Assembly (NCBI GenBank): GCA_011319805.1
Contig: SJRY01000235.1
Span: forward strand, 1-64,000
Source of the DNA: Macrocybe gigantea
Lineage: Eukaryota; Basidiomycota; Agaricomycetes; Agaricales; Callistosporiaceae
Direction: 5' to 3'
Length of the DNA: 64,000 bases
How positions within the stretch are numbered: the first letter of the stretch is position 1; each line of letters opens with the position of its first letter. The notes below the pieces were generated by a model. That model worked only from the letters and a program-made list of their open reading frames with translations, did not search any database and was not told the DNA's origin. Below are positions 1 to 12,000 of this stretch, in pieces. The position numbers and the translations under genes are program-made.

Positions 1-2
1 TT

Positions 3-1437
3 AATTTACCTCGCGCATTTGTATCTAACGCTCCACATTTCGTTGTCAAAGATACACACTGGATCATATGGTACGGGGGCAGCGACTTTCTTTCTCGCGC
101 ACTAACGTTCGACATATCAGTCGTTACCTCCTAGTCAGAGGCGCATCTGATGAATACCGAGATTCCTCTTCAAGAGACAAGCCCAGCAAAGTGCCGCTCG
201 TTAACCTCGATCCAAAACAGCCGATCACGTTAGGAACGGCTCGCATTGAGATTCCGGAGCCATCTTACGAACTGAACACGTTGTTGGCTGCCAGAAATCA
301 GGAATATGTGGAAGAGGACAACGATGAGGATGACATTGCGATATTTCAGTCTGGCGCTTTTCGACCCCCTCCAGCCGAAGTTGAATGGGATGAAGATGTG
401 GACATTATCGATGAAGAGGACGTCGTCGCAGCGGCTCAAAAGCCGTCGGACAAAGTTGAAAATCGAGTAGTCCGCTCTGAAACTGACTGGCAGCACGATG
501 CCGAATGGGTGCAGAAATGTGTGTCTAATTTGATGCCCCCGCCGTCAGAGGCGTCCCCGAGCGCAACGATGGCTGTACAGAGAGAGTTGAAAGCCATACT
601 CAAGGAGCAAGAAAACGCCAAGAGCCTGAAAGAGCTTGGCTGGTACATGCCACCAGAATTGGTTGGGGATAACCTCTTCCAGTGGATCGTGGAAATGCAC
701 TCGTTCGATGACAACATTCCGATTGCAAAGGACCTAAAACAGAGGTCGTCGTTTTTTTATGGTTCCGTCCAACTTCGGATATTGACTAGATGGATTAGGA
801 AAATCAATTCTATCGTCTTTGAGATTAGGTTCCCTCCTGCGTTCCCTCTGTCGCCGCCTTTCTTCAGGATTATCTCTCCGCGGTTCTTACCTTTTATACA
901 AGGTGGAGGTGGCCACGTTACTGGCGGTGCGTCTCTGTCGAGTTTATTTTACTGAAACTGACGTATGATAGGCGGTTCGATATGCATGGACCTTTTGACT
1001 GCGGATGGTGAGTCTCGCGGAATACCTCGGACAACAGTGCGCTTAACCCTCGCGATTGATAGGTTGGCTCCCGAGTTATAGGTAATGTTATGATGCAGAC
1101 CGTTCGTTAGTCGTCAGGCTTTGACGTACGGTCCACAGTATTTCCGCGGTACTGCTTCAAATCAAACTGGCGATATCCAATCTTGATCCCAGACCGGCAC
1201 GGCTTGCTCCAGACTACAACAGGTGCGTGGCCACACTGCCCGCTCTTTGGCTCAGAATTGATCGCCTGTGCTGTTATTCAGACAATACAGTCCAAAGGAG
1301 TCTCTGGAAGGCTTCAAACGGGCAGCAGCCGCTCATGGTTGGAAGGTACAGTCTCTGAACCTCCTGACGATACCATTTAAGTGCCAATCCTATAATCCTT
1401 TAAGGTGCCCGTTGGCATTGAGAAACTCGTACAATGA
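3..1437 (+). CDS. PARP-ubiquitin-conjugating enzyme (UBE2Q-like) fusion, 5' end missing
   Basis: The gene enters from the left edge. Exon <3-70 reads NLPRAFVSNAPHFVVKDTHW, which resembles the end of a PARP6/8-type catalytic domain. An intron at 71-120 (branch ACTAAC at 101-106) joins it to RYLLVRG. An acidic linker follows, then a UBE2Q-type E2 core: FPLSPPFFRIISPRFLPF, then HVTGG joined across an intron to GSICMDLLTADGW, whose Cys is the expected E2 active site. Later exons give LLQIKLAISNLDPRPARL, and the last intron (1346-1404) leads to a short tail ending at 1437. I count six introns. The family would transfer ubiquitin through the E2 Cys and possibly ADP-ribose through the upstream domain. 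The PARP assignment rests on only about 35 residues, so the E2 call is firm and the fusion call moderate. Confidence 0.82.
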
Positions 1438-1719
1438 TCAATGTAATCTAACACAGTAACAGTGGACTTGATGTACGTATATAGTCTAACACGCATGCTA
1501 CCCGAACAAAGCCGACAATTCCGAACCTAGACTGTCCGAGGCTTCACACTCGAAAAATTTGTTATCAGTTGCCGAAAATGACTCGCACATCCGTAATTGA
1601 GATAAAAGTTTATAATGAATCGGTAGCTTGTTCTCAACGTTTTAGCCATCCTTCTGTTCAAAGGTAGAGACTGCAATGGATGGTTTATAGCCCTTTGGTT
1701 TCATGAATCTTTGTTACAG

Positions 1720-2929
1720 ATGGCTTCCCGCAAGTTTGTTATCCGTGTGCCAGCGACTTCAGCCAACATTGGACCAGGTTTTGATGTCGTCGGACTGTCG
1801 CTTTCTTTGTATTTAACCCTCACAGTCACTGTCCCAGCTATTCCAGCATACTCTGCTTCTCGACCGCCTTCACTCACCTATTCAGGAGAAGGCGCCGATG
1901 AAGTGCCCTTGGACGCTTACAAAAACCTCACCACACGCGTAGCGCTTTACGTCCTGCGGTGTCACCAGCTAAAGTACTTCCCTTCCGGCGTTACGATCCA
2001 TGTTCACAATGAAATCCCTTTGGTCGCGGTCTCGGGTCGTCCGGCGCCGCCGTGATAGCTGGCGTATTGCTAGGCAACGAGCTCGGCCGGCTCAATCTGC
2101 CCACGGAGAGGTTGCTAGACTTTGCATTGATGGTGGAGCGGCATCCGGACAACGTTACAGCCGCTCTTGTGGGTGGATTTGTAGGCTCGTATCTAAAGGA
2201 ACTTGACGAAGAGGCGAGCGAAGCCGCAAGTGTCCCGTTGAGCGAAGTTTTGCCAGAATATCCTCCCGACGCCGGTGAGGACTGGGGTTTATACCCTCCA
2301 CCTCCCATACCTCCCTTCGGGATCGGTCATTTTATTCGCTTCGGATGGTCCAAGAGCATAAAAGCCGTCGCCATCATACCCAGATTTGAACTGAGCACAG
2401 CTACGGCGCGTGAAGTCTTACCCACAACGTACAGCAGGAAAGACCTCGTAAGTGTGGTGCACCATCAAAGACTGGCGTCATATTGACCGTTGTCTCAGGT
2501 TTTCAATCTTCAGCGGCTGGCCGTACTCACGACGGCATTGGGACAGACGCCTCCTGATCCGGGTCTGATTTACGAGGCCATGAAAGATCGTGTGCACCAA
2601 CCTTATCGTAAAGGATTGGTAGGTCGTTGCGTTTGGTGCTCTCACATACCCCGTTGACCTTCTCCAATCAGATTCCTGGTTTACCTGAGGTCACCTCTTG
2701 TATCACACCTGAAACGCATCCTGGTCTACTTGGGATTTGTTTGTCAGGTGCTGGACCTACAATACTGGCCCTGGCGACGGGGGGATATCAACTCATTGCC
2801 GAAGATGCCCGAGCCATTTTCAAAAAGCAAGGAATAGAAATTGACTGGAAGGTGCTTGAGGTTGTCGGGGGAAGTATTCTTGATCGTCTGGACGTAGATG
2901 CGGGAAAAAGAATGGATAAATCATTGTAA
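1720..2929 (+). CDS. THR1: Homoserine kinase
   Basis: This GHMP-family kinase phosphorylates homoserine with ATP, the penultimate step of threonine synthesis, in the cytosol. The start at 1720 gives the classic N-terminus with [16 protein letters not shown]. The ATP-binding [14 protein letters not shown] lies near 2022-2063 and the C-terminal [10 protein letters not shown] near 2748-2777. Introns are at 2448-2498 and 2619-2671. The reading frame breaks by one missing base at about 2018-2022, directly before the Gly-rich ATP loop: the upstream frame runs into a stop at 2053-2055, while the conserved protein resumes in another frame with no room for an intron. Everything else is intact and the enzyme is normally essential for prototrophy, so a consensus error is more likely than a dead gene. 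An in-frame TTG at 1711 is not needed as a start. Confidence 0.93.
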
Positions 2930-3051
2930 GTCATAAGTCGTACATTAGACAAGATTAATGGGGCCCATAAGCGTGCTTGCAAGGTATAATGGTCGTTGCT
3001 ATGGGTATGTAGTCTACAGTCGTGCATGTTCCCTCCATCAGCCTCCTGCTG

Positions 3052-6000
3052 TCAGACAGACTGCCGGGTGGCCACCAGTGCCCCGGCATTGGTATCGAAT
3101 GGCAATTCAACGGTGAAGAGCACATCGCTGCGGTCATTGTTCAGATAGACAGGCAAGTTGACCAATCCTTCTCTTGATTCGTCCTCGCCAGACTGGACCC
3201 AGCGAATTTGCGAAGGATTGAGTCTCACGGATTCGCCATTGTTCAGAACGAGATTGTTTGAGACCCAAGACGCGCCCTCGAGGACCAAGCCTGTTGCCCA
3301 GTTAGCATGAGCTTATTGATCACGTCGTCACAACATACCATCAACGATGAAAGCCCCTGGATCGTTCACGCGTTCTATATCTAGGCGAAGATTCAAGGTT
3401 TCCAAACTCCACTTCCTTCGATGTGCGACTGCCTGTCGTGTGGCGGTGACGTACGCTTCGGGATAGAACAAGCCACCAAGCCAGACTTCGACGTTGGCAA
3501 GATTATCGAGGTTGGCAATTCCATCAAGCTGTACCAGTCGTCGAGAGAAGTCTGCAATCCAGCCGTTGACTGCCATTGCTTTCGTCACTTTATATCGCCG
3601 CCAGTGGTCCGGAATGGTGCCTGGGGCAGCTTAACGTAGGTAGATGATATGCAGGCCTATCCAGTTGCGTTACATACCTTTAGTCAACGAACTCATCAAA
3701 GTCCTGAGATGGTTGGTCTGTTTCAGTTCTCCTAAGCAGACTTTCACGACGTCTGCAAGGTCCTTTCTGACTTGGCTTAGGAGCCTGCTTCCCACAACAC
3801 CCTCTCGGAAGAATAACCGATACAACGGATCAGAATCGCCAGATTGTTTCTCAAGGACATTGAATTTCTGGAAAGCAACTTGGGCGATTTCACTCCAAAG
3901 AAACTGCACCAAACGCACCTCGGGCAGTTGGTTCAACCATTCGCGGCACCGATCCAGCAACATCCGCATCCAGGCAGGTTGGGAAGACGGTGACTTAGAT
4001 GTTGCCGATGAAGCAGCATCTTCATCATCGTCGGCGAGCATGCGCATCTTCCGCAGTTTTCCAAGCAACTCATTGCCTTAGAGTGCGATGTCTTCAGCCT
4101 AACATATGACGAGACTGGGGGTGAAACTTACCTTGTGCAATGGCGATCACGCGCTCAGCAGTCGGTGGCAGGCTGAGCCACGAAGGAGGTTCCCGGTCTG
4201 GCAGAGCTTGCGTCCAGGAGATGAAGTTCTCCAACTTGGTGCCGTCAGGTGCTTCTAAGAGCTGACCACCGGACACATTCGATACCAAATTAAAATCAAC
4301 ATTGTAAGCTGAAGGCGTGAAAAGTTCATCGACAAAGGCATCCAGAATTCGTTGATCGAAGTCACTGTCCACTCTGCCACCATAGACCGATTGCTTAATG
4401 AGGGTGCGAAGAGCGTCCCATGGGATAATCGCGGGGTCTATGTTTGTTCGTCCTCTTGAGACGGAGTCCAACCAAGAGTCTATGGTCCCGAAAGCAGACG
4501 CCATATCCGAGTCATTGAAGTCGTACGCTTTGCTCCAGCCCAGAGGGACATAGCGCAGACGTTCCTGGACGACAGCGTGGAACCATGCGAGGAGGAAGTA
4601 CAGTCGGACCTTCTCCGTTGGTCCTTGGGACAAACGGGCTGGCGCTATGCTTCGAAGAGAGTCCAACAAGTTAGCCTTGACCCCTGGAGGCGGTTCGTTC
4701 ATGATGAGACGTGATTGACGCAAAATGTTCACGGGGATTGAAGGATTGGCTTCCATAGTCAAAAACAAACGGAAAGAACGATGTGGATTCAACGTCTGCA
4801 ACTTCTTCTCTAACTGGCTTAACCATGTAGGTGCCAGATGAACATTTTTCAATAGCACCCAAGTGCCTTGTCGTGATGCGGCAGCGATAGCTTGATCTGC
4901 GAGCGTGAATCCCTCTTGAGAGCCCATTGCAACAGATGTTGAACGAGTGCCTGTGTTCTTGATAAGGTTTTCCACGCGGTAGCTTGCGTCATAGCCTGGT
5001 ACAGAGATTAATGCGACGGGAGTGGATGGAGGAACTTCGTCGGATACTATAGCAGAAAGATCATAGGCTGATTCTGCAGCGAGGTCCGTTGCAAACACGG
5101 CCCAGACATAGATCGCTGTGGCCTGTAATAACCTGTCTGGTCGGAAACATTTGATAATCAAGAGAGCTCGAATGGCCTCCAGAACGGCTATGTAAATATA
5201 TCAGCGGTCGGATTGTGATAGCATTGGATGGGCTTACACGAGGCGGGTTCCCAGGGCGTCGGGACACATTGCTCCGGTGTACTGGACTCGACGAAATTGA
5301 TCCACTCATCTTCATGATCTGTCATATGCGTCACCACCGGTTTGAATACTGAATGCCTCGTAAAGCTGTCCAAACGCGTTGCTTGATCAGCGGTCAGGAA
5401 GGAAAATTGTGGGGTAGCAGGATTAATGTTTGAGATCGGAACGTTGTCCCCGCCTTCAAGCAAGAATTCCAGTTCATCGTTAATCTCTTCCACACCTCGC
5501 AACTTTATTTGAGATAGAAGGACGGCAAGCATGAGATGATCTCGATGCAGAAGAGCTCGAGAAGTCCGTTTGAAGATAACCAGGAAGAGGTCATCCAAAA
5601 GGATCTCCCGTCGGCGGCGATAATCCGTGACATTGCGTAGGTTAGGATTGTGATGGAGAATATAGTCAAAGATGTCAAGGAAGAATCTCAACGAGAATTG
5701 ATAGAAGTGATTGACTAGATTGAGTTGCTCTAGGACGAAATAGACGGCACTGCAGGCCTGGGCCAGAGGGAGATATTCTGCGGTTACCTGTTCTACTTCT
5801 CTCATGACGATGTCAGTCTCCTCAACCTTTCGGGTAATTTCTGCCGCTTCGCGCTTGAGTGTCTCTAAAGTATCAATGACTTTGTCATCATCAAGGATAT
5901 TGCCAGTCGATTCATTGAGGGCCTGGAGTAGAAGCTTCTCCAATGTTCGCAAACGCAATCGGAATTCACCCTGGACTTTCATGAGATCCGTTCTCTTCTT

Positions 6001-9000
6001 CTCCGTGTCGGGCCTTTCGACTTTGAGTACCTGATCGAGCGATTGACTTTGGAGACTGCTGCGAGTCATGGTGAAATTGACGAATGTTACCCTACTGCAG
6101 ATATCAGGAGAGAACTCTACAGACGGATCACGTGTGGAGAGAAACATGGTGAAGGACGGGGAGAAATCGATGTCTTGACTGCCTAATCGGATTAACACTC
6201 GCCCGCCCGTTCGACGGATTTCCTTGTTGAGAACGGCGTTCAAAATCGGATCGAGGCGCTCCACATCCTGAATTAACAGAGGATTTCCAAACCGTAGAGC
6301 ACTCTCGAGGACTTTTAGGAAGGCTTCATCAAGGAAACTAGTGACCGTTATCTTCCTTTCTTTGTATTCATTCATAAGGAAGGTGGTAGCCTGTCCAGTG
6401 GGATCAATGATGAGAGGGTAGCGGTTGAAGCGTTTGAGCATGATCGCGTTTTCTGTTGTCAGGTTGTCGGAAGGCAGGGACTTCGACTGCCAGCCCAATC
6501 TGTCATCAGCCGTGGAAAGATATTCAGCGAAGGATAGTTCCGGCTTGAATTTGATGTTCGCGTCTGTCAAATGGCTTGACCATTCCTGCCACATGACTTC
6601 TCGATAATGTTGATCGAAGAAACCGCCGTAAGCCAGAAAAGCAGCTGAAACAAGCACATCGCCAACGATAGTGCTCATTTCCGCCTCGAAGGTGCGACTG
6701 CCTGCCTCCCAACGACCACGTTCAGAGGACAAACTTTCCAGCAGCTTCATGCTGCGATCAACCTTGCTTTGGACACGCTCCATCTCCGATTTGATGGCCT
6801 GTGTTTCGCTAATAAGGAGAGCATATTCTTCCTTGTACTTCGCAATCTTCCCTTCGAGCTCAGCTATCATGTCTATGATAGCTGCAGCTTGTTTCTTCGT
6901 GGTCTCGGCCTGTTGCTCTAATGAATGCACTTCGTTTCGAAGGGGCTCCACCTTATCGAGAATTTCTGAGAACCGCACTTGTGCCAAAACCCATTTGACC
7001 AGAGGGCCGCAGGCTTTACTAGCGCGTTGGACAGTTTCAAAGTTGAAGGAAGGTCGGCTGACGAAATCCCTTTTCATCATGTCCCGCGTTTGCTTGGACA
7101 TTTGCGTAGTGTCGAAGTTGACAATGCGCTGGATAAAGTCATCACGACGGATAATTCCTTGGATAGTGCGCCAGCTGTCAATCTTGTGGCCGAGAATTGA
7201 GCAAACAGATTCCATAGCTAACTTCACGGCTTCAGGGGGGTTGGCCATAACACGAACTTCCTGTAAGTGTTGTCTTTTGATGTTACTGACGGCTGCTTGG
7301 GCATCGAGGACGGCGGGTTCGGCATCGGCCAAATCAGCCATAACAACAGCTCGGCGCTGTTCGATATTGTGGTCTTGTTCGACGAGTGCGGCTTGAATCT
7401 CAATAGAGGCAGCTTTCTTCTGCTCAGCTTCTTGTTGATCGGCGACCATGCGTTTAAGCTTCTCGTTCGCCTCCGCATTTTTGGCCTCGAGTTGAGAGCG
7501 TTTGATTGCGAGACTCTTGCGTAATTCTTCGACTTGTGTTACGGTGTCCTTGAGCTTATCCAAACCGACATGCAAGTGACGTTGTTGCTCTTCAAGCTCG
7601 TCCCGCTTTTCTGTATAGAGACGGACATAATGACTGATGCTATCGATTCATGAGAAAACGGGATGAACCGTAACGAGGAGTATCACTCACAAGTCCAGAT
7701 AATGCCTTGGCGTGACGTAGTTATAACGTCCCTGTCGACGACTGAGACGCTGATTGACCTGATGAAGAGAGGAATGCACATGAACAAGAGCATTGACCAC
7801 AGCTGTTCGATGGACCGGAGGCATAGAGAGACCTCGGTAAGCGATCGGAAAGTGAGCAGGAGGGTTATACGAAGGAAGGTCAAGGTCCAGGGTATGTGTG
7901 AATTCCATGCCCACTTGGTAGAATGCCTGATCTGACCAGTCTCCGAACCAATCTAGAACGCAACGATTGAACAATGCGGGAGAGGTAGCTGCTCGGGATG
8001 CCAAGCCATTTTCCGGGGGTTCATGGTGAATACTACGTGGAGATTCTTGGCAACCTGCTGCGTGAACCACTGTATAATTCCTCCGGAGAATCAAGCATCA
8101 AACCGTCTCGCTGGGAGCCTTCTTTACAGGCGGTCATTAATGCAGCGTATTCGTCACCCTCGAAAAGACCGGGGACCTCGGCGTTGGCAAGCAGGGTGTT
8201 CATCCTTTCTAAAAATCCAGAGTCTAGCACGTTCGATTCATCCATTATGAAGCATATCTTTTCGCCTTTGCAACCTGCTCGGCGCAAGACGGTACGTAGA
8301 TCATCATCGAAATCATCGCCAGTGTACTTGTTCGATACTTTAATTTGGAAGATGCTCAGACCGTTCATCCAAGCAACGAATCTGGACAATGTCGTCTGCA
8401 TTTGAAGACAAAATATCAGTGACTGTAATCGACAACATTCATGACGGATGCTTACCTTGCCACTACCGCTGACACCGATGAGCAAAAGGTGACCTTGAAC
8501 CTGACGGAAAACGCGATCTATCCTGAGGACATGATCCAGTACGTCATTGAAAAGCACAAGAGGGACGTCCAGTTCTTCTTCGTAGAACACGCGAAGTCGC
8601 GCTTTCGTGTATTCGCGAAGTACTTCTCGATCAACAGGAATGTAATGTTTTGAGGTCCAGTTGGAGAAGAGGATAGGACGGTTAAGGGCTTCTTCGCGGT
8701 TGATGGTCGGGAAGTGCTCCATGGCTACAGCGTCGATGTTATCGTCGGTCCATTGCTTCTCCTCTTCCGTCACAAGACGATCTTGGAACAGGCGGAGCGC
8801 CTCATGAGCCCAGACGCGGACTAGGCCCTCTACAGAAAGAATTTCAAGGGGTCGAATGGCCTCGTATATGCCGCGCACCCAGCGTGTAAGCTCACGAGGA
8901 CTGTAGACGTAGTGTGCTTGGATATCTGTTGTAAATCGTTTCTGAGAGGCGAGGTAAAAGGTAACCATGGCATCTGTAAGGGGCTCTGCATATGCGCGGA

Positions 9001-12000
9001 GGTTAGGACGACTTTGAGGGCAGCTCTGTTGTATGTGCCATAAATTTGCTTGAGAGAAACCTCGCCAGGGTAATCTACCATGACCAATGGCGCATGTCGC
9101 AAGAAACGATGGCTGAGCGGAACACGACCCGGATCTGTCGGAGGATTGCAAGCGCCTACAAATTGAATGCGCTCGAGTTTGACCCACGCCATGTCGCTTG
9201 AACGCCAGTAACCACCACATTCCACAAGTTGACGAAGGAATGAGATGACACGCTGAGTGCCATACTTGTCAGGGGCTGGCAAGTTGATTTCATCGCAGAA
9301 GACCACAAGCCAGCGACCAATCTGGACGGGTGCCAAAATGACTCCATTTGGCGTCTTCCTGTATTCACAGTATTGTTCGAAGGTCTTAAGGATGAGTTCG
9401 GGTGTCGTAGCGCTGGAGAAGTTGAGGCCAACAACCTCCATATCCGGCAATTTTCGCAGAGCGCTGAACAAAGTCATGGTCTTTCCAGAACCGGGAGGAC
9501 CGCAAAGCATGAGGGGTTTGTGCTCCGACAACCACGAATAGAGTACTTCTTCATGTCGCACTGTATCCATGGTAGGGACGACCACGTCGGAGGCCGTCAC
9601 TGCATGGGCTTCAATTTCAATGGCGGGAACTTTGGATTGCCAAGCAGACCAATCGCCAGTCCCCACCTGGACATCGTAGTCAATGAGCGAACTTCCCGGT
9701 GCGAGAGGAGGAAGGTCAATGCCAGTTTGTTTCCGCAGGAATTCACCCATTTCGGCTCTTAGATCAAGTTTTGCATCGCCGGAGAAAGCCCATATGATGC
9801 TGACGAGCAGCCGCTTCGTGACATACTGCTCAACTCGTTCTGGCGGAAGCGGGAAATCCGGATGCTGTAAATTATACTCGATGACGTTGCGAACGGTCTT
9901 GTTCAGCAGGGAGAAGAGTGTATTGAGTGCCCGAGTAACTGTGAAATCCATGATATGTTCCATAGCCTCCGCATATCTCAAGGCCGAACTAACGAGATCT
10001 TCATCAATAAAGTAACGCTCCAGAATCGTGGCAATTTGTTTTTGAGTCAAAAGATTCGCTGACGCTGCGGCATCGGATGCACCAGCGTCGTTGCGGCGCG
10101 CTAGTCCGTCTATACCTTCCTCATCGTCGGCGTCAAGTGGAACGGTGGACAGCGTCGAAAGATAATTGCGATAGACCATGGATGATTCGACGACGTCTTC
10201 GCTGAACCAGATCATGCCACATCGGCTCACGGTGGCAAGGGTAGCGTACTTGAGATGTTCAACTTCAAACATGATACGGACGTTGGGAGGAAGGTTGAGA
10301 CGCTCGCCGTTAGGAAGAGTGAGGAGCTTATTATCATCCAATACGCTGGGGGGTTGTCAATATTCTTCCCTTGTACCAATGATAGAATTGTGCACCTATT
10401 CAAGTTTTCGACCCACTCTGGATCGACGTCGCCATCAAAGATAATCCAATGTCTCTTGCCACTCTCTCCGCGCACGTCGTCCACAATCTTGCGAAGAATA
10501 TGGGTGAAGAGACCATCGTTCCATTCCCTAGTGGTTTGATCTAGCGTTCCGTATAATGCATCCTTGTGCATGGCTTTCGGATCGATGACATACGCAACAC
10601 CCTCGATTCCATCCAAACGCTCGAGGGCGGCTAGTAAGACTTGCCATGCATTCGTTTTGCCGCTTCCAGACGGGCCGACCATCATCAAGCCATGTTGAAT
10701 CTTCTGAATTTGATAAGCTGGAGGATCTTGGCTATCCAGCGCTCGCCATCGACTAACCGTCGCTCCTCGCAAACCTTGAGGATCTGTTCCCTAAGTGCAC
10801 TGAGATCCACCGGTATGTAGTCCACACCCGGGAAGACATCCGCAAGCAGACTAGACGAAACAAAGTAGTCAGCAAAGTGTTGGAGGACTTTAGGACCGTT
10901 TAACCTTGTCAGAAGTGGGACATCATCTGCAACAAGCTTCGGCACGATAGTCTCTGTGACACTCTGAATCAGGATGATCTGTTCAGAGATGTTATCAGAA
11001 AGACCAAGCATTTCATCCGCATCATCTTCGGTTAATGATTTCGTCCGGAGCAACCGTTCACGCTTCAAGATACCAGCGCTGGATAAAACTGCTTTCAATG
11101 CGCGTAGACCGAAATCGTAATGGGGTTGAGGAGAAAGTTGCTCGTCACAAAGGTTAAAGAAGGGCACAATTTTGGACGCAAGTGACTCTGCAGTTCGGAA
11201 GCCCTGAGAGAATAGCATGACTTGGGCAATAAGTTCTCGATCTGGTCGAGTCATGGCCATACTATATAAACGATCAGTAGGTGAAAGGTTTCGGATTTAG
11301 TTCGGTACATACGGCCTGAACAGCTTGGTCAAGTTGGGCGGCAGTTGCGAACGACCGGCATAGTTAGGGTTAGTCGTAATGAAAATACCTGCAGGCCATA
11401 GATATGAGATCACAGGCGTGGCAGTTCGTATAGTCTTCGCTTACCCATGTTCTTGTTGAGCTTAAGGCTCTTGCCCACGAGCTCAATTTCAGTATTGGGA
11501 TTCTTTGCTAGAGACGCAAGTCCTTGTTGAATCGTTTGAACTTGCTGTGACACTGCACTCAGAATACGCTCTTCAAGACGGTTGAACTCGTCGAAACAAC
11601 CCCATGCTCCGACTTGACATAAGCCGACGAAAATACGACCCATGGCCTGGAAGTCGAATGTCTCGTCGCAGCAGAATACTAGCACGAATCGACCTAATTG
11701 AACACCGAGAGCCTTCACAGACTCGGTCTTCCCTGTACCGGCAGGTCCAAAAGGCGCACCTCCGAGTTGAGTATCCAGTGCTTGCGTCATTGTCAGGTAC
11801 ACTCTGTCCGTAAGAGGCGTTTGCACAAGGCGGTCGGGGACTCCTAGATACTCCCAGCCGTAAGGGAATGAGGCGTCTGCTACCCGGATGGAGAGTCGGT
11901 CCAAGGGATTTTCTGTCGAGGAATCGAGGTAAAATCGCATTTGATAGAGCCAAGCAAACCCTTTGGCGCTTATGACGCGCTGATTGATGAGGGTGCGTGT

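Noticed and set aside
6671..7396. 241-codon plus-strand frame inside dynein
   Set aside because: Antisense shadow of the stalk/AAA4-5 coding region, with no family features.
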